Shown here: in pieces, positions 1-7,817 of the stretch
How the letters are laid out: each line of letters begins with the position of its first letter
How positions within the stretch are numbered: position 1 is the first letter of the stretch
Assembly: GCA_963849485.1 (NCBI GenBank)
Contig: CAWKIF010000079.1
Span: 124,001-188,000 of the forward strand
Direction: 5' to 3'
DNA length: 64,000 nucleotides
Source of the DNA: CAVTWJ01 sp963849485
GTDB taxonomy: Bacteria > Oederibacteriota > Muellerivitia > Muellerivitales > Muellerivitaceae
Notes under the pieces: model-generated
Databases searched by the model: none
Seen by the model: the letters and a program-made list of their open reading frames with translations, nothing else
Told to the model about the DNA's origin: nothing
Position numbers and translations under genes: made by a program

Positions 1-2
1 AC

Positions 3-881
3 TTGGGCTCGGGGCTGACCCTGACCCAAAAACTCATCGGCCTGGTGGTCTTTCTGGTGGGCGCCCCCATTTTGGGCGTTCTTTTAGGCGGATTTGACCG
101 CATCGTCACGGCCCGCATGCAGGGCCGGGTGGGCCCGCCCATCCTCCAACCCTTCTTCGACGTGATGAAGCTCCTGCAAAAGCGCACGGTGGTCGTAAAT
201 CACGCCCAAGCCTACTACGTATTCTGCTTTTTCCTCTTCGTGGTGCTGACCGGAGCCCTCTTCTTCATGGGCGGCGACCTGCTGTTGGTGGTCTTCGCGC
301 TCACCGTGGCGGCACTCTTTTTGGTCTTGGCCGGCTACTCACCCAATTCGCCCTACAGCAACATCGGGGCGGAAAGGGAACTTTTGCAGATGATGTCCTA
401 CGAGCCCATGCTTCTTTTGATGGCTCTGGGGATGTACCAGGCCACTCACAGCTTCCACGTAACCGCGGTGGCGGCCTCCATCCACCCCTTGTGGATCGCC
501 TTGCCGGGCGTTTTCCTGGGCTTCATCTACGTTCTGACCATCAAACTGCGTAAGTCGCCCTTTGACCTCTCGACCTCGCACCACGGCCACCAGGAACTGG
601 TGAAGGGCTTGACCACCGAATTCTCGGGGTCGCAATTGGCACTGATCGAGGTGGGCCACTGGTACGAGAATGTGCTCTTGATGGGCTTGGTCTACCTCTT
701 CTTCGCGGCCTATTCGCCTTGGATCGCGATTTTGGCGGTGGGCGCCATCTACTTGTTTGAAATATTGATCGACAACTCCTATGCCCGGTTGACGTGGCAA
801 TGGACGCTGAAAACTTCTTGGGCCGTGACCCTGGTGCTGGGGGTCGTGAACGTGCTGGTGCTTTACTACTTTCATCCTTAA
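3..881 (+). CDS. echB: Ech-type hydrogenase membrane subunit EchB (NuoH-like), start at window edge
   Basis: Integral membrane subunit of an energy-converting group 4 [NiFe] hydrogenase, homologous to NuoH/HycD/HyfC; in this family it anchors the peripheral arm and takes part in ion translocation. About eight hydrophobic helices are visible. The family loops are present: MQGRVGPPILQPFFDV near residue 38 and the PFDLSTSHHGHQELVKG stretch near residue 187. The readable frame opens with TTG at base 3; about 292 residues is close to family size, so either this is the true start or only a few codons are missing. It is followed 15 bp later by echC. An echA homologue (NuoL-like) would be expected upstream, outside the window. 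Confidence 0.88.
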   Translation: MGSGLTLTQKLIGLVVFLVGAPILGVLLGGFDRIVTARMQGRVGPPILQPFFDVMKLLQKRTVVVNHAQAYYVFCFFLFVVLTGALFFMGGDLLLVVFALTVAALFLVLAGYSPNSPYSNIGAERELLQMMSYEPMLLLMALGMYQATHSFHVTAVAASIHPLWIALPGVFLGFIYVLTIKLRKSPFDLSTSHHGHQELVKGLTTEFSGSQLALIEVGHWYENVLLMGLVYLFFAAYSPWIAILAVGAIYLFEILIDNSYARLTWQWTLKTSWAVTLVLGVVNVLVLYYFHP

Positions 882-896
882 AGGGGAGGACTTACC

Positions 897-1370
897 GTGA
901 GCTATCTTTCGAAATCACCCTGGATCATGCACTACGACGCTTCCAGCTGTAACGGGTGCGACATCGAGGTGCTGGCCTGCCTGACGCCCCTCTACGACGT
1001 GGAGCGTTTCGGCATCATCAACACCGGCAACCCCAAGCACGCCGACATCCTCTTGATCACGGGGTCGGTGAACGAGCAGAACCGCGAGGTCGTGCGCAAC
1101 CTCTACAGCCAGATGCCCGAACCCAAGGCGGTCGTGGCCATCGGGGCCTGCGCCCTTTCGGGCGGCATCTTCCGCGAGTGCTACAACGTGCACCAGGGGG
1201 TCGATTCCACGATTCCCGTGGACGTGTACGTGCCGGGCTGCGCGGCCCGGCCCGAGGCCATCATCGACGGCGTGGTCACGGCCCTCGGCCTCTTGGAAAA
1301 GAAGGCCACGAACTTAAAAGCCGCTCCAGTGGCGATGGCCACTCCGGCGGCGAAGGCGGTGGCGTCATGA
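897..1370 (+). CDS. echC: Ech-type hydrogenase small subunit EchC (NuoB-like)
   Basis: Small subunit of the Ech hydrogenase, carrying the proximal [4Fe-4S] cluster that takes electrons from the NiFe site. Four cluster cysteines are seen: C18 and C21 (SSCNGC), C85 (GACALSGG) and C115 (PGCAARP). At 157 residues it has the short NuoB-like form without the extra ferredoxin domain of uptake hydrogenases. The start is GTG, with a GGGGAGG-like ribosome site just upstream. Its TGA stop overlaps the next start (ATGA), a sign of translational coupling. The tail after residue 135 is Ala-rich and probably flexible. Confidence 0.93.
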   Translation: MSYLSKSPWIMHYDASSCNGCDIEVLACLTPLYDVERFGIINTGNPKHADILLITGSVNEQNREVVRNLYSQMPEPKAVVAIGACALSGGIFRECYNVHQGVDSTIPVDVYVPGCAARPEAIIDGVVTALGLLEKKATNLKAAPVAMATPAAKAVAS

Positions 1371-1819
1371 CGGTTCGATTCGAAGAACAACCCATCCAGG
1401 GCATCGAGAAGAAGGACCTGGTCGCCCAGGTGGCCCAATTGAAGAAGGACGGCTACCGCCTGGGTCAGATCTGCGCGACGACCCTGGCGGAAAATTTCGA
1501 GATCACCTACTGCTTCGATAAAGACTACAAGATGGTGAGCTTGCGGTTGATGGTTCCCCGCGCCGACGCGGTCGTCCCCAGCATCACGGGCGAGTATTTC
1601 GCGGCCTTCACCTACGAGAACGAGTTGCAGGATCTCTTCGGCATGAAGGTGACCGACCTGAAGCTCGACTTCGGCGGAAAGTTCTACCAATTGGCCAAGA
1701 AAACGCCCTTCAACGAGACCAAAGCCGAGGCAGTGGCGAACGCCGCCGCCGCCGCTAAACCGGCCGTCGTCCCCCAGGCCGTTAATATGAAACCGGCGAA
1801 TACCGGGGAGGCAAAATAA
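1367..1819 (+). CDS. echD: Ech-type hydrogenase subunit EchD (NuoC-like)
   Basis: Peripheral subunit related to the 30-kDa NuoC protein of complex I. It carries no cofactor and helps hold the large and small subunits together. The family hallmark is seen at residues 85-100 (AAFTYENELQDLFGMKV). The start is the ATG that overlaps the echC stop; an open frame continues further 5' but has no family similarity and lies inside echC. The protein is 150 residues and ends in an Ala/Pro-rich tail. It overlaps echE by one base. Confidence 0.88.
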   Translation: MTVRFEEQPIQGIEKKDLVAQVAQLKKDGYRLGQICATTLAENFEITYCFDKDYKMVSLRLMVPRADAVVPSITGEYFAAFTYENELQDLFGMKVTDLKLDFGGKFYQLAKKTPFNETKAEAVANAAAAAKPAVVPQAVNMKPANTGEAK

Positions 1820-2898
1820 TGGGAAAGCAAACGATCGTACCCTTCGGGCCCCAGCATCCGGTCTTGCCGGAACCCATCCACCTGGACCTCGTCTTGGAGG
1901 ATGAGAAGGTCGTCCAGGCCATCCCCTCCATCGGGTTCATCCACCGGGGGCTGGAGCGCCTGGCCGAGAAAAAGGAATTTACCGACATGGTCTATGTGGG
2001 CGAGCGCATCTGCGGCATCTGCTCCTTTATCCACAGCCACGCCTTCAGCCACGCCGTCGAGGGTGTGATGAAAATCGAGGTGCCCGAGAGGGCCCAGTAC
2101 CTTCGAGTGATCTGGGGCGAAATGTCCCGTATCCACAGCCATCTTTTGTGGCTGGGGCTCATGGCCGACTCCTTCGGCTTTGAGAACCTCTTCATGCATT
2201 CCTGGCGCGTCCGGGAAAGGCTTTTGGACCTGGTGGAAGCCACCACCGGGGGCCGGGTTATCTTCGGAAGCTGCAAGATCGGCGGCGTTCGCCGCGACAT
2301 CAACGAAGAGGCCATGGGAGGCGTATCCAAGGAGCTGGTGGAAATCGAGAAAATGAGTTCCGAGATCACCTCGATCTTCGAGAAGGATTCATCGGTCAAG
2401 AAGCGCACCGTGGGCGTCGGCGTTATCACGAAAGAGGATGCCTACCTGCTGGGCGCGGTCGGGCCGGTGCTTCGGGCCAGCGGCAATGTTTCCGATATGC
2501 GCATGCTAGGCTATGGCGCCTACGGCCAATTGCAGTTCCAGCCCGTCGTCGAGACGGCCGGCGACTGCTACGCCCGCACCCAGGTGCGGTGCCGGGAAGT
2601 CCACCAATCCTTCGGGCTGATCCGCCAGGCCATTGAGCGAATCCCCTCGGGCCCCATCGACTTGAAGATGACGGGGACGCCCACGGGCGAGTTCTCCGCC
2701 CGCCTGGAACAGCCCCGGGGCGAGGTGTTCCACTACGTGAAGGGCAACGGGACGAAGTTTTTGGAACGCTACCGGGTGCGCACCCCGACCTTCGCCAACG
2801 TGCCCCCCTTGGTTCACATGCTGGCCGGTTGCCAGCTCGCCGACGTGCCGGTGATCGTTTTGACCATCGACCCTTGCATCAGCTGTACGGAGAGGTAA
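1819..2898 (+). CDS. echE: Ech-type [NiFe] hydrogenase large subunit EchE (NuoD-like)
   Basis: Catalytic large subunit. Both nickel-binding motifs are intact: RICGICSFIH (C65, C68) and the C-terminal DPCISCTER (C353, C356), so this is a hydrogenase and not a complex I subunit. The protein stops three residues after the last cysteine. There is no C-terminal extension to cleave, as is usual for Ech enzymes and unlike the two other hydrogenases here; an endopeptidase should therefore not be needed. The N-terminus (GPQHPVLPEPIHLDL) is typical of the NuoD/EchE family. 359 residues. Confidence 0.95.
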   Translation: MGKQTIVPFGPQHPVLPEPIHLDLVLEDEKVVQAIPSIGFIHRGLERLAEKKEFTDMVYVGERICGICSFIHSHAFSHAVEGVMKIEVPERAQYLRVIWGEMSRIHSHLLWLGLMADSFGFENLFMHSWRVRERLLDLVEATTGGRVIFGSCKIGGVRRDINEEAMGGVSKELVEIEKMSSEITSIFEKDSSVKKRTVGVGVITKEDAYLLGAVGPVLRASGNVSDMRMLGYGAYGQLQFQPVVETAGDCYARTQVRCREVHQSFGLIRQAIERIPSGPIDLKMTGTPTGEFSARLEQPRGEVFHYVKGNGTKFLERYRVRTPTFANVPPLVHMLAGCQLADVPVIVLTIDPCISCTER

Positions 2899-2901
2899 TC
2901 C

Positions 2902-3291
2902 ATGCCCTACTTTCAGATGTCCAAACTCGCGATCTTCAGCTCCATGAAAAAGCCGGCCACCCGGCTTTATCCCTTCGAGGTGCGGCCCGATATCGACAAG
3001 ACCCGGGGCCGCATTGAACTTCAGGCCGAGACCTGCACCTTCTGCGGGCTCTGCGCCAAGAAATGCCCCACCGGGGCCATCGAGATGGACCGCAAGGCAA
3101 GCCCCCGCTGGTTCCACCTGGACCGCTTCAAGTGCATCCTCTGCGGAGCCTGCGTGGACGGCTGCGCCAGCAAGTCCATCACCTCCGAGGCGCATTGGGC
3201 GCCCCCCGTGGACAAGCGCGGTTCCGCGATCTGGACCCAAGCCGCCCCGCCACCCAAGCCCACGCCCGCGGCGCCCGCCAACCCGGCATAA
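2902..3291 (+). CDS. echF: Ech-type hydrogenase ferredoxin subunit EchF
   Basis: Two-cluster [4Fe-4S] ferredoxin-like subunit (NuoI-like) that connects the small subunit to soluble ferredoxin. Two Cys motifs are visible: C45-C48-C51-C55 (CTFCGLCAKKCP) and C78-C81-C84-C88 (CILCGACVDGC). It starts 3 bp after the echE stop. The last 25 residues are Pro/Ala-rich and low in complexity. It is the last gene of the ech run and is followed by a long inverted repeat. Confidence 0.92.
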   Translation: MPYFQMSKLAIFSSMKKPATRLYPFEVRPDIDKTRGRIELQAETCTFCGLCAKKCPTGAIEMDRKASPRWFHLDRFKCILCGACVDGCASKSITSEAHWAPPVDKRGSAIWTQAAPPPKPTPAAPANPA

Positions 3292-3299
3292 GGATTAAC

Positions 3300-3411
3300 C
3301 CACCGCCAAGACGCCAAGACCGCCAAGAAAGTCTATGATTAGCTTTAGACTTTGTTTTTCTTTCAAATTAGGAAGTTTGTAGTTCTTGGCGAACTTGGCG
3401 TCTTGGCGGTA
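3300..3411. repeat. Long inverted repeat, CGCCAAG type, copy 1
   Basis: A roughly 27-bp left arm at 3302-3328 (ACCGCCAAGACGCCAAG...) pairs with a right arm at 3384-3410 at about 25 of 27 positions, with an AT-rich middle of about 55 bp. It would fold into a long hairpin in RNA or single-stranded DNA. It lies between echF and hypA. Its right arm is identical to that of copy 2 at 3824-3938. Confidence 0.85.
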
Positions 3412-3466
3412 ATACGGGTTTAGTCATGGCCTTGACTTAACATCCCCCTCATGGATAACTAGCCCC

Positions 3467-3802
3467 ATGCACGAATACTCCGTGGCCCTCAACATCGCCG
3501 ACCTGGTGCTTCAGCACAGCCAGGGCAAGCGCATAGAGAAGGTCAATTTGAGCATCGGCGACATGTCGGGGGTTTTTTACGATTCCCTGGCCATGTACCT
3601 GCAACTGGTTCTGGAGGAAAAGGGGCATAAGGACGTTGTTTTGAACCCGCAGTTCATCCCCGCGACCTTCGTCTGCTCTTGCGGGAAGGAATACGTGACC
3701 TCCAAGATGGGCGATGGCTGCCCCGCCTGCGGGGGCTATGACCGCAAAATCACCGCCGGCAAGGACTGCCTGGTAGAAAGCATCGAAGTCAACGACGAGT
3801 AA
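3467..3802 (+). CDS. hypA: Hydrogenase nickel metallochaperone HypA
   Basis: Delivers nickel to the hydrogenase large subunit together with HypB. The N-terminal MHE nickel-binding motif is present. The zinc site is formed by C70 and C72 (CSC) and C85 and C88 (CPAC). The length of 111 residues is typical. It stands alone between two long inverted repeats, downstream of the ech genes and upstream of hypB, so it may be co-transcribed through the repeats. Confidence 0.94.
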   Translation: MHEYSVALNIADLVLQHSQGKRIEKVNLSIGDMSGVFYDSLAMYLQLVLEEKGHKDVVLNPQFIPATFVCSCGKEYVTSKMGDGCPACGGYDRKITAGKDCLVESIEVNDE

Positions 3803-3823
3803 AGACAAGACAGAACCTGTTTC

Positions 3824-3938
3824 ACCGCCAAGACGCCAAGGACGCCAAGAAAGGCAAAAATCTTTAAAATACCCAAAATGTTCTTTTGATGTTTCTTAAT
3901 CTTTATGTAGTTCTTGGCGAACTTGGCGTCTTGGCGGT
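3824..3938. repeat. Long inverted repeat, CGCCAAG type, copy 2
   Basis: Left arm 3824-3850 and right arm 3912-3938 match at about 25 of 27 positions when one is inverted; the centre is AT-rich. Same family as copy 1, with an identical right arm. It sits between hypA and hypB. Confidence 0.85.
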
Positions 3939-3961
3939 TAAATCGATCTTTGAGGTGTTAA

Positions 3962-4609
3962 ATGAGTGAGAAAATCCAAGTCAAAACATCCGCCCAGAGC
4001 GTGAACAACCAGATCGCTGCGGAAAACCGTGACTTTTTCACTGAAAAGGGCCTGACCGTCCTCAACCTGGTCAGCTCGGCGGGGTCGGGCAAGACCTCCC
4101 TCTTAGAATCCATGGCCAAGCGCTACGGCCATGAAATGGCCGTCATTACCGGCGATATCCAGATGACCTATGACGCTGACCGCATCTCGGCCGCCGGAAG
4201 CCAGGCCATCCAGATCGAAACCCACGGCACCTGCCACCTGACCGCTCAGATGATCAAAGACCGGCTGAAAGATCTAAAGCTCGATAAGGTAAAACTGCTA
4301 GTAATTGAGAACATCGGCAACCTGGTCTGTCCCTCCACCTATGACCTCGGGGAAAACATCAAGGTCGCTCTATTAAGCGTGGCGGAAGGCGACGAAAAAC
4401 CTATGAAGTACCCTGCGCTTTTCCTCCGGGCCAGCGCCGTGGTATTAACCAAGGTGGACTTGTTGCCCTACGTGAATTTCAATGTCGACCGCGCCCAGAA
4501 GGACTGCCAAAAATTAAACCCGCAAGTAAAGTTCTATTCCGTCTCCTGCAAAACGGGCGAAGGCATGGAAGAGTGGTTTGAATTTTTAAAAACACTTCAA
4601 ATTAGCTAA
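3962..4609 (+). CDS. hypB: Hydrogenase maturation GTPase HypB
   Basis: GTPase that drives nickel insertion with HypA. The Walker A motif is at residues 39-46 (SAGSGKTS). Further marks are ENIGNLVCPSTYDLGE, which holds the conserved metal-site Cys, and the LTKVDLLPY guanine-binding segment. The protein (215 residues) has no His-rich stretch and no N-terminal CxxCGC nickel motif, so it probably does not store nickel. It starts 23 bp after inverted repeat copy 2. Confidence 0.94.
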   Translation: MSEKIQVKTSAQSVNNQIAAENRDFFTEKGLTVLNLVSSAGSGKTSLLESMAKRYGHEMAVITGDIQMTYDADRISAAGSQAIQIETHGTCHLTAQMIKDRLKDLKLDKVKLLVIENIGNLVCPSTYDLGENIKVALLSVAEGDEKPMKYPALFLRASAVVLTKVDLLPYVNFNVDRAQKDCQKLNPQVKFYSVSCKTGEGMEEWFEFLKTLQIS

Positions 4610-4642
4610 TTAATCAGCAGAATATGAAAAATATAAACTTGC

Positions 4643-4670
4643 TCTATACGTATAGACATAATAATATTAT
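4643..4670. promoter_or_regulatory. Palindromic operator candidate before the antitoxin gene
   Basis: A perfect 14-bp palindrome TCTATACGTATAGA at 4643-4656 is followed by a perfect 10-bp palindrome ATAATATTAT at 4661-4670, directly before the antitoxin start at 4678. Type II antitoxins usually repress their own promoter at such sites; that use here is inferred. Confidence 0.5.
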
Positions 4671-4677
4671 ACGTATT

Positions 4678-4938
4678 ATGAAACCAACCGACATTAAGCT
4701 CACCCTCAAGCTTAAACAAAAATCGATAGAGAAGGCAAAGGCCTACGCCAAAAGCCACCAGGAAAGCTTGTCCCGACTGGTGGAAAGATACTTCGATTCG
4801 GTATCCGAGCCCCCAGCCACCTACGAAACCCAGATCACTCCACTTATTAAGGAGTTGTCCGGCGTCGCGCCCATGAAGAAAAGCGCAGATGAAAAGAGAC
4901 TTTACGCCGATTATCTCGCGGGCAAATATTCCAAGTGA
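4678..4938 (+). CDS. Antitoxin-like protein of a VapBC-type pair (DUF6364-like)
   Basis: An 86-residue protein. The N-terminal part has the look of a ribbon-helix-helix DNA-binding domain (IKLTLKLKQKSIEKAKAYAK, then ESLSRLVERYF). The C-terminal part would wrap the toxin. An in-frame ATG 54 bp upstream exists, but the chosen start follows the palindromes and matches antitoxin length. It overlaps the PIN toxin start (GTGA), as toxin-antitoxin pairs often do. The family assignment rests on sequence feel and context. Confidence 0.75.
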   Translation: MKPTDIKLTLKLKQKSIEKAKAYAKSHQESLSRLVERYFDSVSEPPATYETQITPLIKELSGVAPMKKSADEKRLYADYLAGKYSK

Positions 4939-5348
4939 AACGGCTTCTGATTGATACGGACGTCGTTTTAGACCTCCTGACAGCCCGGGAACCCCACCTG
5001 GCCCCAGCCCAGGCTTTGTTCTCGGAACTAGACCATGGAAAAACCCAAGGGTTCGTATCCGCCCTTACCTTTCCCAATGTTCATTACATCCTGCGCAGGG
5101 AAATATCCAACCCCGAGGCCGTAAGGGCTTTGGAGAAATTACGATCGGTGGTAGGAATTCTCCCGGTCGATGAGAAAATCATCGCCCTGGCCCTGGCGTC
5201 CCGCTTCAAAGATTTCGAGGACGCGGTGCAGTATTACACTGCCGTCCAGAACGGCATGTCCTGCCTCATTACCCGTAATGTTCGGGATTACAAAGGATCG
5301 GACTTTCCCATCCTGACCCCGGCTGAATACCTTTCTCATTCGCATTAA
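4935..5348 (+). CDS. PIN-domain toxin (VapC-like ribonuclease)
   Basis: PIN-domain protein of 137 residues. It has the N-terminal acidic motif LLIDTDVVLDLL (D7, D9), a central acidic patch FKDFEDAVQYYTA and LITRNVRDY near the end, which together form the Mg-dependent RNase site of VapC toxins. It begins with GTG overlapping the antitoxin stop. It is likely co-expressed with the antitoxin and held inactive by it. Confidence 0.85.
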   Translation: MKRLLIDTDVVLDLLTAREPHLAPAQALFSELDHGKTQGFVSALTFPNVHYILRREISNPEAVRALEKLRSVVGILPVDEKIIALALASRFKDFEDAVQYYTAVQNGMSCLITRNVRDYKGSDFPILTPAEYLSHSH

Positions 5349-5387
5349 GAAAAAAAAACTACGATTTAATAATCAAAGGGGAGACGA

Positions 5388-6539
5388 ATGAAATTTCAGA
5401 CGAAAGCCATCCACGCCGGACAGGAGCCCAATCCCGGCACGGGAGCGGTGATCACCCCGGTCTACCAGACTTCCACTTACCGGCAAAAGGCCGTAGGCCA
5501 GCACCAGGGGTTTGAATATTCCCGCTCGGGCAACCCCACGCGCCGGGTATTGGAAACCGTCCTGGCCACTTTGGAAGGGGGTAAGTACGGCCTGGCTTAC
5601 GCTTCCGGAGTCGCGGCCACCACCTCGGTTTTCAACCTGCTTCAAAAGGGCGACCACGTGGTCGCGGGGGAAGATATCTACGGGGGCACCTACCGCCTTT
5701 TGGAAAAAGTTTTCAAGAAGTGGGGGCTCGACGTGGATTACGCCGACTTCCAAAAGCCTGGTTCTTTCGAAAAGACCCTTCGCCCCAATACCAAATTGGT
5801 CTGGATCGAAACCCCTTCCAATCCCCTCTTGAAGATCATCGACATTAAAAAGGTGGCCAAAATCTGCTCCCAACGGGGCGTTCTCCTAGCCGTGGACAAT
5901 ACCTTTGCTAGCCCCTATTTCCAAAAACCCCTTTCCCTAGGCGCCGACCTGGTGGTCCACAGCACGACCAAATACATCGGCGGCCACAGCGACATCATCG
6001 GTGGCGCGGTGGTGATCAACGATAAGAAGCTCTATGAGGATCTGAAATTCCACCAGAACGCGGCGGGAGCCATTCCCGGTCCTTGGGATTGCTGGCTGGC
6101 CTTACGGGGTATCAAGACCCTCGCCCTCAGAATGAAGGCCCACGAGGAAAACGCCCTCGCCTTGGCGAAATTCCTTGCCAAGCATCCAAAGGTGGAAAAG
6201 GTCCATTACCCCGGCTTGAAATCGCATCCCGGGCACCTGGTCGCCAAGAATCAAATGACGGGTTTCGGGGGGATGATCTGTGTCGAACTCAAGGGTGGTC
6301 ACCCGGCCGTGAAGAGGTTTCTTTCCCGGCTCAAGTTGATTTCCTTGGCCGAAAGCCTGGGGGGAGTGGAATCCCTGGTCAGTTATCCTGCCGGGATGAC
6401 CCATGCCCCCCTGCCCCGTGAAGAGCGCCTAAAACGAGGCATCAAGGACAACCTAGTTCGGATATCGGTTGGGATCGAGGATAAAGCCGACTTGATGGAA
6501 GATTTGGCCCACGCCTTATCGGGTCTGACCAAGCGTTAA
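5388..6539 (+). CDS. metB: Cystathionine gamma-synthase/lyase family PLP enzyme
   Basis: PLP-dependent trans-sulfuration enzyme of the Cys/Met metabolism family, 383 residues. The PLP lysine is K195 in HSTTKYIGGHSD. The phosphate/active-site loop SRSGNPTR at 45-52 and AVDNTFASPY near 168 are intact. It may make cystathionine from an activated homoserine (metB) or cleave cystathionine (mccB/metC); the sequence alone does not decide. A GGGGAG ribosome site precedes the ATG. It is single in its direction, followed by the convergent NO-stress operon. Confidence 0.88.
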   Translation: MKFQTKAIHAGQEPNPGTGAVITPVYQTSTYRQKAVGQHQGFEYSRSGNPTRRVLETVLATLEGGKYGLAYASGVAATTSVFNLLQKGDHVVAGEDIYGGTYRLLEKVFKKWGLDVDYADFQKPGSFEKTLRPNTKLVWIETPSNPLLKIIDIKKVAKICSQRGVLLAVDNTFASPYFQKPLSLGADLVVHSTTKYIGGHSDIIGGAVVINDKKLYEDLKFHQNAAGAIPGPWDCWLALRGIKTLALRMKAHEENALALAKFLAKHPKVEKVHYPGLKSHPGHLVAKNQMTGFGGMICVELKGGHPAVKRFLSRLKLISLAESLGGVESLVSYPAGMTHAPLPREERLKRGIKDNLVRISVGIEDKADLMEDLAHALSGLTKR

Positions 6540-6543
6540 CTTC

Positions 6544-6987
6544 TTATTTACAAAGCGAACTTTGCACAAGAATTTCCGAAACAGATTTCTGGTCCGCTTC
6601 GTTAAATACTTTCTCCATACGCCCAAAAAATTCATCTTCCTCGAAGCGGATATGGCGAACGAGCATTTCGGCGAATTGGAGCAGGCTTTCTCTTTTGCCT
6701 TGAGCAAGCAGGGATTCCAATAAGCGATGGTCTTTTCTGATCCGCTCAACATCCGGATCGAAGTTTCTCATACGCGCCTCAAATAGGCTCAATAATCTTT
6801 CCTCATCCCAGAAATGCTGGCGAAGTTCCTCATCAAAAAGGTTTTTCAATTCAGAAGAAACTGTACTTAATCGGTTAGTCTCTTCACCTTGAGGTATAGA
6901 CGTAAGCTGTTCTTTTACTCGTTTTGCGGCCATGAGGGCACGATGGTGGGATTGGCTCAAGGGCCAGAAATATTTCTCGCGTTTCAT
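6544..6987 (-). CDS. Hemerythrin-like (HHE) protein
   Basis: A 147-residue four-helix hemerythrin-type protein, expected to bind a di-iron centre. Likely ligands are H14/H15, H58-x3-E62 (HFWDE), H87 (KDHRLLE) and H112-x3-E116 (HIRFE). It is the last gene of a three-gene operon ric-ywiC-hhe, 13 bp after ywiC, with a strong AGGAGG site. The context and the NO-type operator before ric suggest a role in NO or O2 handling. Confidence 0.82.
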   Translation of the reverse strand: MKREKYFWPLSQSHHRALMAAKRVKEQLTSIPQGEETNRLSTVSSELKNLFDEELRQHFWDEERLLSLFEARMRNFDPDVERIRKDHRLLESLLAQGKRESLLQFAEMLVRHIRFEEDEFFGRMEKVFNEADQKSVSEILVQSSLCK

Positions 6988-7000
6988 GGGGCACCTCCTA

Positions 7001-7792
7001 TCAGGATAGGTTCCAGGTGAAAAAGACCATCGTCATGAAAACAAGCGAGTGGGTCATTTCCTGAAGGCCCAATTTCATGGCCGGAAACCCGGCTTGTTCC
7101 CCAAGGGCACCCGCCAAGATACGGCCCCCCGCGTAAAAAGGTCCAGCCAGGGATTCCCAATTGTTTCCCGAGACCCAGAACACCGCCAGCATATAAAAAA
7201 GCCAGGCCAATAGGGTTCCAGCGTATGGATAAAGCCGGCCGGAAAATCCCGGTGGCCCGACCGTTCCAATCCGCTTTTTCCATCCCAAGCGGACCCTTAC
7301 ATAAAGGAGAGCGAGCAGGAAATAACCGCCAAATAGAACGTAGATCAAAAGACCGCGGTTCCAATTAGCGTCATCTCGGGTGAGGTAAATCACCGGGGAC
7401 AGGAGGCATAGTCCTGCGAATCCCCCCATCTCAACGGCAAGAAACCTCAGGGTCCGCTGGTAAAAGGCGAAAAGGGAAAGCAGGAACCCCAGGGGCAAGG
7501 CCCCGGCCCCCACGGCCAGGGCCGCCTTAGGCGGAGCTGTTTGAAAGAAAAGGACAACGGATAGCACCAAGATCACGAACAGGGCCAGGGCATAACCCCA
7601 AGCGCGGCGGGATCGGCGGGGGTCGGCCAACCGGTACTGCCTCGCGACTGACAGGGGCCCCCGAAGGATAAAGGCCGAGAACCAGAAAAGGCTCGCCGCC
7701 ACGGCGGCTGGGTTCCATCCCGCGAGGGCCATCCAGCCCGCGCAAAGGCTGACCAAGAGGGCGTTCCAGGCCCCGTGTTCCTTCGGAATCAT
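7001..7792 (-). CDS. YwiC-like membrane protein
   Basis: A 263-residue membrane protein with about seven to eight hydrophobic helices. The N-terminal signature MIPKEHGAW is the hallmark of the YwiC-like family, whose biochemical role is unknown to me. The gene lies between ric and a hemerythrin gene with gaps of 25 and 13 bp, so it is very likely in one operon with NO-defence genes. A basic loop (LGWKKR) follows the sixth helix. Confidence 0.82.
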   Translation of the reverse strand: MIPKEHGAWNALLVSLCAGWMALAGWNPAAVAASLFWFSAFILRGPLSVARQYRLADPRRSRRAWGYALALFVILVLSVVLFFQTAPPKAALAVGAGALPLGFLLSLFAFYQRTLRFLAVEMGGFAGLCLLSPVIYLTRDDANWNRGLLIYVLFGGYFLLALLYVRVRLGWKKRIGTVGPPGFSGRLYPYAGTLLAWLFYMLAVFWVSGNNWESLAGPFYAGGRILAGALGEQAGFPAMKLGLQEMTHSLVFMTMVFFTWNLS

Positions 7793-7817
7793 TGGTTCCT
7801 CCCTCTGCGGGGTTGGG

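Noticed and set aside
956..1366. Open frame extending echD upstream
   Set aside because: It lies inside echC in another frame and has an Arg/Gly/His-rich shadow composition; NuoC-like similarity starts at 1367.
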